Shown here: positions 33,650 through 43,508 of the stretch, piece after piece
Layout: each line of letters begins with the position of its first letter
Numbering within the stretch: position 1 is the stretch's first letter
DNA from: Diacronema lutheri
Taxonomy: Eukaryota; Haptophyta; Pavlovophyceae; Pavlovales; Pavlovaceae
NCBI GenBank assembly: GCA_019448385.1
Contig: JAGTXO010000008.1
Span: 248,001 to 312,000, forward strand
Reading direction: 5' to 3'
DNA: 64,000 nt
The notes under the pieces: generated by a model
The model's input: only the letters and a program-made list of their open reading frames with translations
What the model was told of the DNA's origin: nothing
The model's database searches: none
Made by a program: the position numbers and the translations under genes

Positions 33650-33974
33650 CGTGCTCGTTACCACTCCACCAGCACTCCCGCCATCGTTTCCTCCAGCTGG
33701 TTTTCGAGCCTTTCGAGGCCAACGCGAGAGCGTCAGGTGGCGAGGGCCCCTCGAGAGTCAAGCTTAGCGGCGTTCGTTCGATGCACGGCACCGTCCAATG
33801 GTCTAGCGCCTGTCTGCGCGACGCAGTGGCGATCGGCTGGTCCCTGTGTCGCGTGGTGCATGACCGCTCTTGCGCACGTCGTCGGCTTTGGTCGTCGGGC
33901 CAGCGAGCCTTTTCAAAAGGGAGCGTGCATCCCGCGGTTTGTGCTAGTGAGAAAAAAGACGCAAGAAAAGGGAG
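33650..33974. promoter_or_regulatory. Shared divergent promoter interval, pecanex-like / sterol methyltransferase
   Basis: A 325-base gap between two genes transcribed apart, so it must hold both promoters. It is less GC-rich than the genes, with a purine-rich AAAAAAGACGCAAGAAAAGG run just before the methyltransferase ATG. No clear TATA box. Confidence 0.45.
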
Positions 33975-35553
33975 ATGCGGGCCGTGCCTTCCGCGATCGC
34001 CGCAATCAGCGCGCTGCTTGCGGCACCGGAGGTGGCGGCTTGGGGCAAGAAGGTGGAGGTGGCGCCGCCTCCGCCGAAGCCGATGGTCTTCCAGCTCCTC
34101 GCCGCCGCCGGGGTGCCCGAGTCCAACGCGATGCCCGTGCTCGTCGCGGCTGGCACGATGCTCGCGCTGCTGCTGCTGCTCGTCATGCAGGGCGGCGGCG
34201 GCCCGGGCGGAGGCGGTGGTCTCGCGCTGATCAGGTCTTTCCTCGGGCAGGAGTCGAAGCGCGGCATCAAAGTGAACGACTGGATCGGCGACTACAACGC
34301 GCTGGTGCGCGCGCGGACGTCCGCGCGCCACAGAGCGCGCGCGCCACAGAGCGCGCGCCCGCGCGCGCCGCCGCGCAATGCCCGGCCTGCCGCGCGCTCC
34401 GGCCAACCAGGCGTTTGCCTGCGGCGCGCCCACCGCTCCGCATGTTCGCGCGACGCGCGCAGCATCACAACGGCACGTACGACAAGGACGACAAGGCGGG
34501 CGTCGAGGAGCGCAACAGCATGTACGCCAAGATGGTCAACGCCTACTACGAGCTGGCGACGCTCTTCTACGAGTGGGGATGGGGCCAGTCCTTCCACTTT
34601 GCGCAGAAGAAGTTCAACGAGACCTTCGCCGAATCGATTCGCAGGCACGAGTACTACCTCGCCTCGCACCTCGAGGTGAAGCCGGGCATGAAGGTGCTCG
34701 ACGTCGGCTGCGGCATCGGCGGGCCATACCGCAACATTGCGCGCTTCACGAGCTGCGACATCACGGGCATCACGCTCAACGAATACCAGGTGAAGCGCGC
34801 CAACGAGCTCAACCAGGCTGTCGGCCTCGGCTCGCAGGTGCGCTCGGTGCAGTGCGACTTCATGAAGATGGCACCGTTTAAGGACGGCTCGTTCGACGCC
34901 GTCTACGCTATCGAGGCGACGTGCCACGCGCCTGTTCGGCAGGGCGTGTACGGCGAGATCATGCGCGTGCTCAAGCCCGGCGCCGTGTTCGCCTGCTACG
35001 AGTGGTGCCTCACCGACAAGTACGACGCGCACAACGCCGAGCACCGCAAGATCAAAAAGGCGATCGAGGAGGGCGACGGCCTGCCGGACATGGCGCGTCC
35101 GCAGGAGGTGGTCGCCGCGCTCAAGGACGTCGGCTTTGAGGTGCTGCACACGCGCGACATGGCGCTCGATCCCAACCCGAACGGCGAGGCCTGGTACCTG
35201 CCGCTCATGCCCTCGTGGAAGATCTGGACGCAGCGCTTCCAGTTCACCGGTGAGCACAGCGCACGCGGCGGCGCGCGCGCGCCGCGCCGCGCCCGCGCGC
35301 GGACCGGCCCCGACGCGGCGTGCACGCACGCCGCGCCGCTTGGCCGACGCCGCACCCGTCCGCAGGCGTGGGCATGGCGCTGACCAAGAACATGTTGTGG
35401 GTGATGGAGGGACTTTGGCTCGCGCCAAAGGGCACGTACAAGGTGCAGCAGATGCTGCAGCAGGGCGGTATCGGCTGCTCGCAGGGCGGCGTCACCGGCA
35501 CCTTCACGCCCATGTTCCTCTGCGTCTGCCGCAAGCCGCTCGCGAAGAAGTGA
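33975..35553 (+). CDS. SMT1: Sterol C-24 methyltransferase, three exons
   Basis: Transfers a methyl group from S-adenosylmethionine to C-24 of the sterol side chain (ERG6/SMT family), normally at the ER membrane. Exons 33,975-34,304, 34,463-35,249 and 35,366-35,553 splice cleanly (donors GTGCGC and GTGAGC, acceptors GCGCAG and CCGCAG) to about 434 aa. An N-terminal transmembrane segment (AMPVLVAAGTMLALLLLLVM) precedes the enzyme. Family motifs: FYEWGWGQSFHFA (sterol-binding region), LDVGCGIGGPYRNIARF (SAM motif I), YAIEATCHAP, and YEWCLTD. The last exon (MALTKNMLWVMEGLWLAPKG) matches the usual C-terminal sterol methyltransferase domain. ATG 33,975 follows a purine-rich leader. Confidence 0.93.
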
Positions 35554-35695
35554 GCAAAGTGCCGCGCGCGGCCGGCTTGGCGCGAGTCAGCGGCGGCCGC
35601 CGGCGCGCGCCGGCCACGGCCCGCCGGCGCGCGAGACTTGTGGATGCCTCATACAGCTGCGTGATGCCTAGCCGGCGGCCAGCGCGAGTCGCGAA

Positions 35696-35723
35696 ACCAG
35701 CTGGTCCACGGGGACCAGCTGGT
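35696..35723. repeat. Perfect hairpin, 12-bp stem, 4-base loop
   Basis: ACCAGCTGGTCC-ACGG-GGACCAGCTGGT, between the sterol methyltransferase stop and the clathrin light chain start. Each arm contains a 10-base palindrome. It may act in 3' end formation or as a binding site; unknown. Confidence 0.75.
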
Positions 35724-35834
35724 GGGGACTCCGCATCACGGAACGTCGGAAGAAAGTGTGCCGGCACCGGGAAGTCCGGGGCATCCTGCCGAGCCCCTCT
35801 GACCGATCGGGGGAGGCCTTCATCCGCCGCGATC

Positions 35835-36939
35835 ATGGACGACTTCGCGCAGCCGACGGGCGAGGCCGATCCGTTTGGCGCGGCGGGCGGCGACGAGGCG
35901 TTTGGCATGGCCGCTCCGCCGCTCGATGGTGACGACGCGCCGTCGGCGTACGCGGCCGAGCCTCTCAGCGGCGGCGACGAGATGGGCGGCGGCGGGATGG
36001 ATGCCTATGGCACGGGCGCGGAGCCGAGCGGCGGTGACTCCTTTGGCGAGATGGGGGCGATGAGCGCTGAGCCGCTGAGTGGGATGGGCGACATGAGCAA
36101 CATGGGCGACATGGGCGACATGAGCAACATGGGCGGCTCCGTCGGTGACCTCGGTAGTATGGGCGGCATGGGCGATATGGGGGTGATGGGCGGCGGCAAC
36201 TCCATGGGCAGCGGCGACCCCATGGGCGGCGGCGACTCCATGGGTGGCGGCGCTGGCTTGCTGGACATGTCCAACCTCGCCGACCCGGGGCCGGCGCCGC
36301 AGCCTGAGGGCCCCAAAATCAGCGAGGCCTCCATCTCGGCGATCGCGTACGCGCGCGCACGCTCTGCGCGCCCCGTGCGCACGGAGCGGCTGGGGACGCA
36401 GCTCGGTGTCGCGCGGTGCTCACGCGACCTTCGTTGCCTCGCGCACACGCGCGCGCGCGCGCGCGCGCGCAGCAAGTGGCGCATGGAGCACACCGCGATG
36501 GTCGAGGAGAAGCAGAAGAGGGAATCCGCCAAGCAGCAGGAGATGCTTGCCAACGCAAAGGCAGACCTCGAGGCCGTGATAGCCGCGCGGCAGGACAAGA
36601 AGACCAAGCGCATGGCCGTCAACCGGTGCGCGCGCCACGTCGCGGACATCCCGCCCGTTCGCATAGGGCGCGTGCGTGGCGCGCGCCTGCGCATCCCGCT
36701 TCCTCGGCCGCGCCTTGCGCTGACGCTCGGCTCCTCCCGTCCGTGACGCGCTCCACCCGCCGCGCGCGCGCAGCGAGGAGCAGACGCAGATGCAGCTGCA
36801 GCGCAACGCGAGCACTGCGGAGGACGGCCCGGCGGTGTGGAACCAGGTCGGGCTCATCTGCGACCTCAAGGAGAAGGCCAACCCGGCGATGGATACGTCG
36901 CGCATGCGCTCGCTGCTCGTTCAGCTCAAGCACAGCTAG
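35835..36939 (+). CDS. CLC: Clathrin light chain, three exons
   Basis: Regulatory subunit binding clathrin heavy chain on coated vesicles. Exons 35,835-36,346, 36,473-36,625 and 36,774-36,939 join in frame to 276 aa; both introns are GC-rich and end in CGCGCAG. The N-terminus is an acidic Gly/Met-rich region with DPFG (residues 11-14) and imperfect GDMSNMGDMG repeats. The middle is a charged helix (WRMEHTAMVEEKQKRESAKQ) suited to heavy-chain binding. The C-terminus WNQVGLICDLKEKANPA then DTSRMRSLLVQLKHS matches the conserved end of clathrin light chains (W..V..LCD...K...D.SRMRS.L..LK). The Met-Gly-rich repeats are unusual for the family. Confidence 0.85.
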
Positions 36940-37186
36940 GGCGGCGGGGAGCCAAGGCGGTCGGGCATGCGCATGCCGACCGTGACCATATCGGCACGGG
37001 GCCGCGCGCCGCGCCTCGCGCAGGTCCTTGGCGCAGGAGCAGCATCCGTGACCTCTGATCGCCACGCTCACGCCCAGCGACGGACCACGCGTAGTCCGGT
37101 GCAACGTGACGTGCACGCCGCTGCTTTCCGCCGCACGCGCCGAGCCACCGCAACCGCACCCTTGTGCCGGCTAGGGCGCTCAGAAG

Positions 37187-38893
37187 TCAATGTAAGGCAC
37201 GTCGCGCAGAGAAGTGGAGGTGGCCCGTGATGCCCGCAAGCACGGCGGCCTGGTGCTCAAACAGAGCGCGGTGCTCCTCGCGCAAGTGCGCGCGCACCGA
37301 GGTGGAGCGCGCAGGCGTGCGGCCGCCAACCCAAATGCCGGCGTCGGGCTGGTCCAAAGCGCGCTCGCCCTCCACGCTCGCAGCGCGCCCACCGCTGGGC
37401 CGAGCGCTCGCCTTTGCGGCGGCCGACGCGTGAGCGCGTCGCGCGGGCGCCTCGGCAGTGCGCGGCGTGCGCATGACGCACGCTGGCTCGCCGCGAGCGC
37501 CGTCCCCATCGCCCTCGCTCGCCACCTCCGCGAGCTCGTCGACGTCGGGCCCCCCTTCAGACGCCCATGTTGCCGAGTTCCAGATCGCTGCGCGCGACGA
37601 GCGACGCGTGGCGTCGGCGCGCGCGCGCCCTGCGATGGCCGCCGCCGCTACCGCTCGCCACGCCGCAAGCACAGCGCGCGTGCGCAGCTCGGCGAAATGT
37701 GCAGCGCGCGCGAGAGAGGCGAGCTCCATCGCGTGCTCCATGGCGCGAGCGCGTCGCTCCGCAGCCTCCGCGCGCATCGCGCTGGCCGCCGCGCGTGCGG
37801 CCGACGCGGCGAGCACGGGCGTAGCGAGCACGCGCAGCGCGGCGGTGCATGAGCGCGCGCGCCACCAACTGTCCGCGCGCGCGCATTGCCGCGCGGCCGC
37901 GCGGTCGGCGTCGGCTGCGTCGTGCTGCGCGCGAGCGACGGCGCTCGCCTCCCTGGCGCTCGCCAGCGACCGCTCCACAAAGGAGCTCGCGAGGGCGCTC
38001 TGCATGGCCGACAGATCGCGAGACCACCGCCGGCGGGCGAGAGCGCTGCGCGCCGCTTCGCGAATGTGAGCGCGCGCCGCCGCGAGCGTGGCGGCCCTCG
38101 CTGCGCGCAGCTCGCGCTCCGTCTGCGCGAGCGAAATTCCGACGATGCTGGGCTGTGTCGCGCCGCGCTCAGCGTCCGCGCGCCGTGCGCGCCATATGGC
38201 GGCGGCCGTGCGAGCCCTCCAGCGACGAGCGGCCGAGCGCAGTGCCGCACGTTTCGTCGCCTTGCGCGCGCCCGTCGCCTCCGCCCATTCGTCCCGCCGC
38301 TGCAGCAGCGCGGACGCGCGCGCGCGCAGCGCGCCCGCCTCGGCGGCCGCCTGCGCGCGCTCGGCGGCGAGGCGGGCGCACTGCTCCTCGGCGCTCGCAA
38401 CGCGCTCGTTTGCACGTGCGAGGTGTACACGTGTCGTGGCGACGGCGCTCGCGGCGGCCGCAGCAACCACGCGCGCCGCGCGCGCCGCGCATGCGCGCCA
38501 CGAGCCAAATCGGCCGCGGCGCACGTCTCCGCGCGCGCGAGACGCGCTCGCGCCAACAGCGGCGGCCACGCGCAAGCCGCGCGTGGTGCTGGCCCTCCAT
38601 GTGCGGAATGCAGCGGTGAGCGCCGGCGTAGTGCTGACCGTCGCTCGGCCGCGATATGGCGTGGGCAGGAGCGAAGCAGCGCGCTCCTCGAGCGCCGAGA
38701 CCTCGGCCGCCGCGGCCGCCGCGGCGAGCCGGCCGACCAGCTGCGCCGCCCGCGCTTCCATTTTGGCCGCCGCGATGGCGGCTCGCAGCTCCACCGCGTG
38801 CGCGGCGGCTTCAGCGCGTCGCGCCGCGCGCGCCGAACGCGCCGCCGCGGCGGCCCACGCCAGAAATGCGACGCGCGAGTGCGGCCGGAGCAT
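37187..38893 (-). CDS. Ala/Arg-rich coiled-coil protein with spaced Trp motifs, unknown function
   Basis: Uninterrupted 568-aa frame from ATG 38,893. It is strongly helical and Ala/Arg/Glu-rich. Several segments have an aromatic-x-x-W pattern: FLAWAAAAARS (about residue 10), AFRTWRASTTRG, RFGSWRACAARA, ARRWRARTAAA and VLAAWRAVAAA. This recalls Sfi1-type centrin-binding repeats, but spacing and number are too irregular to assign. A Lys/Arg-poor acidic segment (GGPDVDELAEVASEGDGDG) precedes the C-terminus. The start is 43 bases from the start of the next, divergent gene; the 3' end faces the clathrin light chain gene. Confidence 0.55.
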   Translation of the reverse strand: MLRPHSRVAFLAWAAAAARSARAARRAEAAAHAVELRAAIAAAKMEARAAQLVGRLAAAAAAAEVSALEERAASLLPTPYRGRATVSTTPALTAAFRTWRASTTRGLRVAAAVGASASRARGDVRRGRFGSWRACAARAARVVAAAAASAVATTRVHLARANERVASAEEQCARLAAERAQAAAEAGALRARASALLQRRDEWAEATGARKATKRAALRSAARRWRARTAAAIWRARRADAERGATQPSIVGISLAQTERELRAARAATLAAARAHIREAARSALARRRWSRDLSAMQSALASSFVERSLASAREASAVARAQHDAADADRAAARQCARADSWWRARSCTAALRVLATPVLAASAARAAASAMRAEAAERRARAMEHAMELASLARAAHFAELRTRAVLAAWRAVAAAAIAGRARADATRRSSRAAIWNSATWASEGGPDVDELAEVASEGDGDGARGEPACVMRTPRTAEAPARRAHASAAAKASARPSGGRAASVEGERALDQPDAGIWVGGRTPARSTSVRAHLREEHRALFEHQAAVLAGITGHLHFSARRALH

Positions 38894-38936
38894 GGTGCTG
38901 CCCTAAAAATCCGCTCGGTCGCTTGATGAAACGGCC
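38894..38936. promoter_or_regulatory. 43-base divergent intergenic gap
   Basis: The only sequence between two opposite start codons. Either the promoters overlap the coding regions or 5' leaders are nearly absent. Contains CCTAAAAATCC, the only AT-rich run here. Confidence 0.4.
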
Positions 38937-39503
38937 ATGACGACGCCCTCGACACCGTCGACATCAACGCAGAGCGACGAGAAATCGGACGAACGGATCT
39001 CGATCACGGTGACCTGGCGAGCAATCCCGTCCATCCGCGACGGCGCTTCAGCTTCCTTTACGGTCTCGCGCAAGCTCAAGGCCGGGCAGGTGGCGATGCT
39101 GCCCCCGCCGCTCAACGTGCGCCAGGCGCAGGTGAACCTGAGCGAGGCGCGCGTCGGCGTGGTGCACAGAAACGTCGCGCTGCACGCCTCGCTGACGCTC
39201 GAGGATCTGCTCAAACTGCACGGGGCCAAGACGCGGGAGCTAAGCATGCTCGGGATGCTGAGTGACACGAGCGTCTTCAGCCTCGAGCTGATGCCCGCGC
39301 AGCTCATCCTCGAGCGGTACGGGCGCGAGAAGCTCACAAAGGCGCCCGTCCCCTACGCATCGTCGATCAAGACGAGGTATATGACCAGTGTGCAGCTGTT
39401 TGAATACCTCAAGGCGCATGGCGTCGAAGTGCCTGAAGGGCTCGGCACGCCGCGGACGGTGCTGCGCGAGCTCGCGGCCGAGATCGAGGACGGGTACAGG
39501 TGA
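38937..39503 (+). CDS. Uncharacterised 188-aa protein
   Basis: Single-exon frame with normal protein composition (ERISITVTWRAIPSIRDGAS; LFEYLKAHGVEVPEGLGTPR). N-terminus Ser/Thr-rich, middle probably a beta-rich fold, C-terminal helical part ending AAEIEDGYR. I do not recognise a family. Head-to-head with the coiled-coil gene and followed by FAN1 on the same strand. Confidence 0.6.
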   Translation: MTTPSTPSTSTQSDEKSDERISITVTWRAIPSIRDGASASFTVSRKLKAGQVAMLPPPLNVRQAQVNLSEARVGVVHRNVALHASLTLEDLLKLHGAKTRELSMLGMLSDTSVFSLELMPAQLILERYGREKLTKAPVPYASSIKTRYMTSVQLFEYLKAHGVEVPEGLGTPRTVLRELAAEIEDGYR

Positions 39504-39731
39504 CGTTCCGCGCCGGCCTTGGCGGGGCGCGCACCGCGCGGGCGAGGGGGAATCCGTGCCCTCGCTGTTGTTGTGCTCACGGGAGTGGCGGTGCAGTGTA
39601 GAGGCCGGGTCTGGCGCTGTTGTTCAAGGTGATGGCGTGGGGCACCGCGCGGCCTCACTGGCTCTAAAAAGCCGACGTTCAGGGGCGTGCCCTGGGCGTG
39701 GGCGTGAGGCGCACTTGGGCTCCGCGCCAAA

Positions 39732-42700
39732 ATGGAGAACGCGCCAAAATGGCAGTCGTTCAACGACCTCGAGGGCTCCTCGTGGCTCGGCTCATTCGCG
39801 CAGCGCGCGCGGCGCCGGCTCGCGTACGAGGGTGGGTCCGTGACGCCAGCGGCATGGCGCAATTCGCCGCCGCGCCGAGCGGGCACGCTGCCGCCGCCGC
39901 GCGCGGCGCTTAAGCACGCCGCGCTAAAGCAGACGTCGCTCCTCCGCTTCCTCCCGCAGGCTAGGTCCGCGCCCGCGTCCGCGCCGCCGGAGCCGGCTGC
40001 GTCATCGCCCGCCGCCGCGCCCGCCGAGGCCGATGAGCCGCCCTGGTGGTGCGCACACGGCGGTGCGCACGCGCTGCTCCTCGCCGAGCTGCTCGCCGTC
40101 GCCATGAGGCGTGACGGTGGCCTACTCTCGGCGGACGAGCGCGGCTGGATCGAGGCCTACCTCGCGCTCCCCGTCGCCGAGCGCGCCCTGTATGCGCGCT
40201 TCTTCGCGCGCAAGCCGCCCGTCTTCCGCCTTTGCCACGTGGTGTATCGCGAGGTGCCGGACGCGCGCGCCGCCGCGCGCTCGCTCGCGTCTGCGCGACT
40301 GCTGCTGCTCGTCAACGACGTGGCAGCCGAGTCGGATTCGGAGGCCGTCGGGATGGTCATAAGCTGCCTGAACGGCGCCGAGCTGCGCGAGCTTGCCGCC
40401 TTCGCCGGCGTGCCTGCCTCGTGTGGCGCGCGGCGCGAGCAGCTCGTCGACGCACTGCGCGTTCGCCTCGGTCTCACCCAACCGGCGGCGCGGGTAGGCA
40501 CGCCTGGCCGGCCGGTTGGCGCAGCCGTGCTCGGCCGGCTCGCGCAGCCGCGCGCGCTGCTTCGCCGGCTGAGCGAGCTTGCCGGTAGCGTGGCCATCCT
40601 CACGAGCGCGCCGTTGCGCGCGTTTGAGCGCAGCGTGCGGCTCGTGGCGCCGCTGGGCGGCGACGGCGGCGGCGGGCTCGCGTGCATCGCAGCCGCAGAG
40701 ATGGGTGTCTTGCGCTTCCCGACGTACCGCACTTGGGATGAGGTGCTGGAGGCGCGCGCCCGCGCCGCCGAGGCCGCGGAGTTCGCCGTTGCGCCCAGTG
40801 TCGCTTCTGCTTCTGCGCTCCCGCCCGCGCCATCGTCCGCGCGCGCGCACGCCGCCAGCGCTACCGCCCCCCTCTTCGCCACGCGCGCGGCGCTCGATCG
40901 GCACGAGCGAGCATGCGGCCTCGCACTGCGGTACGAGGAGCGGCTCGCTGCAAGGGACCTGCGCGCGTGCGACCAGATTGCCGCACACGCCGCGGGCGCG
41001 CTCTGGGCGATCGCCCGCCGGTGCGCGCGCGCTGCGGGGGCGCCGGTGCCGGCGCCGGCCGAGCCGGCCGCCGTCGCGCTGGACATGGCACTCGCTGCGG
41101 CGGCCGCCGGGCTGCCCGAAGACGCGCCCTGCGTTGCGGCTCTGCCCGCTCCAGCGGCAAGCACGGCGAACGCTCTGCCAGGCCTCTGTGGCGCCGCGGA
41201 CGCGACCGGCGGTCTGGATGCTGCCCCCGACGCCGAGCTTGCGGCTGAGCTGGCGGCAGTGCGCGCCGACGCGCTCGAGTGCGCGTGCGACGAGGCAGAG
41301 GGCTGGGTTGAGCGCTGGCGCGTGCGTCCCGCCGCCGCGTCCCTCGCCCCCGGCTGCGCGCTCTGCTCCATCTTGACCGTCCACGCCCTCGTTGCGAGCC
41401 GCCGAACGCACGGCGAGATCGCCGCCGAGCTGTGCGCCACGATGCTGCTCTCGCCCTTTGGCGGGATCCGGCGCGGGCTCTGGTGGACGCGCCTGCTCAT
41501 CGACGGCGCGCGCGCGCGCGCCCTCGGCGCGGCGCAGCTCGAGGCGGCCACGCGCTGCGCACTCGCCGACGAGCGCGTGCGGACGGGCGAGCGTCTCGGT
41601 CTGCTGCGGCGCGCGCGCAAAATGGCCGCCGCCGCCGCGCGCGCGCGCGCACGCCGCGGCGGCGGCGGCGGGCCCAAAAACGCCAGCGAAGCGCCAGGCA
41701 CGCCGCCCGGGCGCCAGCCGCCCGCCGGCTGCGCGAGCGGAGGCGCGGCCGGCGCGCCTGGCGCTTCGCTCGCGCTGCGCGCGCTCGTCGTCGCCATCGA
41801 GCGCGCGGACGCGGCGATGAGCGCGCGCGCGCTTCCGCCTGCTCCGTCGCCGCCGCCCGTGCTCACGCTCTGCGCGCGCCCGCTCGACCGCTCGACTGGC
41901 GCGGCCGCGCGGCGCGGGGGCAGGGTACGCTTCATGGGCGTCGACGGAGACGGTGTGCGTGTGGGCGTCGAGCAGCTCGTGCTCGAGCTGCACAGTGCGG
42001 AGGGCGGATGGCGCGGCGTGCACTGTGAGACGGGCGCCTTCTGCGCGCTCTTCGCGCTGCTGCTCTGGGACGCGCTCTTCGACGAGTCGGTGCCGGACGT
42101 GCTCGTCTGCCGCTGGCAGAAGGCGCCACTCGACCTGTACACCGACGCGTTCAGCGCGGCGCGCGGTGCGGCGCTCAGCGCGCGCCTCGCGCAGATCGCG
42201 GCCATGCCCGCAGCGCAGCTCGGGCGTGAGGTGGAGGCGCAGCTACGCGCGCGGCACGGCACGCTCTGCGCAGGCATGCGCTGGGAGCGGTGGGCGGCTG
42301 CAGGCGCCAGCGGTGCGCCTTGCCGCGACGTGCGCGCAGGCGCGTCGGCGCCTGCGGCCGACGAGCGGGCGCTCGCCCCCGGCCCGGCGCGCGCGAGGGC
42401 GGCGAGTGTTGCGCGCGCGCGAGCCGTCGCGAGCCGCGCGCGTGACGAGCCGACCTCGCCCGCCCCGCCCGCCGAGCCGCCCGAGGCGTCCAATTCCACA
42501 ACGAGCGCCTCGGTGCCTTCCTCGCCCGCCGAGCCGCCAGCCGCCGCGCCGCCTGCTGAGTGCGCGCTTTCTGAGCTCGCGGAGATGGCCGCATGCCTAG
42601 GCGGCGAGGCGACGGCTGCGATCCTGCGCGTGCTCGCAGAGGACTACCGCGGCTGGTCGCACGGCATGCCTGACCTAGTCCTCTGGCGCACACTCGGAGG

Positions 42701-43460
42701 CGGCACTGACCGCCGCGCGGACGAGCCGCACGGCGAGCGCGGGCACGCGGACTCGTGCGGCGACGACGGCGCGTGGGACGAGGAGGTGCACGGCGCGCGG
42801 CCGTTTGGCGTCGCCAAGCTCGTCGAGGTCAAATCTGCGAACGACCGGCTCTCCGACCAGCAGAGAGCGTGGCTCGATGTGCTGCTGCACGCGGGAGTGC
42901 ACGCGGAGGTCTGCCGCGTGCACGAGCGCAGGGGCGAGTGCAACGGCTCCGACCCGATCCCCACGCCCGTGCAGCTCGCGCGCTTGCGGTCAGGTGCGGT
43001 GGCCGCACCTGCCGTGCGCGATCTTTCCGGGCCGCGCTCCGTAGGCTTTGGCGTGGCGCGAGGCACCGCCTCGGCACCGCGTGGCGCGCTGCGCGCACGC
43101 GCCAAGTCACCCAGTTGCGAGAGCAAGCACGCGCGCCCGCGGTCGCCCAGTTGCGAGAGCACTGCGTGCGACGTCGGGCGGCACGGCGGGCGTGCTCAAG
43201 CGCGCGCGCCCGTCGGGGCGGCGGTCGCGCCCGCCGTACCGCCCGACGTCGCACGTCCAGTCGCAGCCGTTGCGCGGGGCTTGGCCGCACCGCCTGGCGC
43301 GGCCGCCGCCCACGACGGTGGCGAGAGCAGTGCGATCAAGCGCGACTCGGACGACGATTTCGAGATGCCGCCGCTTCGGCGCGATGCGTCGGGCGCTTCG
43401 GGCGCGTCTCGCAAGCGCGCGCGGCCGCCGCTGCTTCACATCGCGCCTCGAGATGGATGA
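39732..43460 (+). CDS. FAN1: Fanconi-associated nuclease 1 (FAN1), VRR-NUC domain
   Basis: Structure-specific 5' flap endonuclease/exonuclease acting in interstrand crosslink repair. Single frame of 1,242 aa. The FAN1 core begins around residue 135 (YLALPVAERALYARFFARKP, then PVFRLCHVVYREVP). A probable winged-helix/SAP-like part follows (residues 210-250), then a TPR-like helical region. The VRR-NUC catalytic domain is near the C-terminus: GMPDLVLW (D about residue 981), KLVEVKSANDRLSDQQRAWL (E and K about 1,031-1,033), then GVHAEVCRV. A Gln-x-x-Leu-x-x-Phe segment (KQTSLLRFLP, about residue 67) resembles a PCNA-interacting box. No ubiquitin-binding zinc finger is obvious. The tail has a duplicated SPSCES motif. 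ATG 39,732 lies in a duplicated GCGCCAAAATGG. Confidence 0.85.
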   Translation: MENAPKWQSFNDLEGSSWLGSFAQRARRRLAYEGGSVTPAAWRNSPPRRAGTLPPPRAALKHAALKQTSLLRFLPQARSAPASAPPEPAASSPAAAPAEADEPPWWCAHGGAHALLLAELLAVAMRRDGGLLSADERGWIEAYLALPVAERALYARFFARKPPVFRLCHVVYREVPDARAAARSLASARLLLLVNDVAAESDSEAVGMVISCLNGAELRELAAFAGVPASCGARREQLVDALRVRLGLTQPAARVGTPGRPVGAAVLGRLAQPRALLRRLSELAGSVAILTSAPLRAFERSVRLVAPLGGDGGGGLACIAAAEMGVLRFPTYRTWDEVLEARARAAEAAEFAVAPSVASASALPPAPSSARAHAASATAPLFATRAALDRHERACGLALRYEERLAARDLRACDQIAAHAAGALWAIARRCARAAGAPVPAPAEPAAVALDMALAAAAAGLPEDAPCVAALPAPAASTANALPGLCGAADATGGLDAAPDAELAAELAAVRADALECACDEAEGWVERWRVRPAAASLAPGCALCSILTVHALVASRRTHGEIAAELCATMLLSPFGGIRRGLWWTRLLIDGARARALGAAQLEAATRCALADERVRTGERLGLLRRARKMAAAAARARARRGGGGGPKNASEAPGTPPGRQPPAGCASGGAAGAPGASLALRALVVAIERADAAMSARALPPAPSPPPVLTLCARPLDRSTGAAARRGGRVRFMGVDGDGVRVGVEQLVLELHSAEGGWRGVHCETGAFCALFALLLWDALFDESVPDVLVCRWQKAPLDLYTDAFSAARGAALSARLAQIAAMPAAQLGREVEAQLRARHGTLCAGMRWERWAAAGASGAPCRDVRAGASAPAADERALAPGPARARAASVARARAVASRARDEPTSPAPPAEPPEASNSTTSASVPSSPAEPPAAAPPAECALSELAEMAACLGGEATAAILRVLAEDYRGWSHGMPDLVLWRTLGGGTDRRADEPHGERGHADSCGDDGAWDEEVHGARPFGVAKLVEVKSANDRLSDQQRAWLDVLLHAGVHAEVCRVHERRGECNGSDPIPTPVQLARLRSGAVAAPAVRDLSGPRSVGFGVARGTASAPRGALRARAKSPSCESKHARPRSPSCESTACDVGRHGGRAQARAPVGAAVAPAVPPDVARPVAAVARGLAAPPGAAAAHDGGESSAIKRDSDDDFEMPPLRRDASGASGASRKRARPPLLHIAPRDG

Positions 43461-43508
43461 CGGCCCGGGCGGGCATGGTCGCATTTTGCCGCCAACTTTT
43501 CTCGGGAA

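Noticed and set aside
40122-42499. Long minus-strand frames opposite FAN1
   Set aside because: FAN1 has conserved VRR-NUC motifs and normal composition on the plus strand; the minus frames have none.
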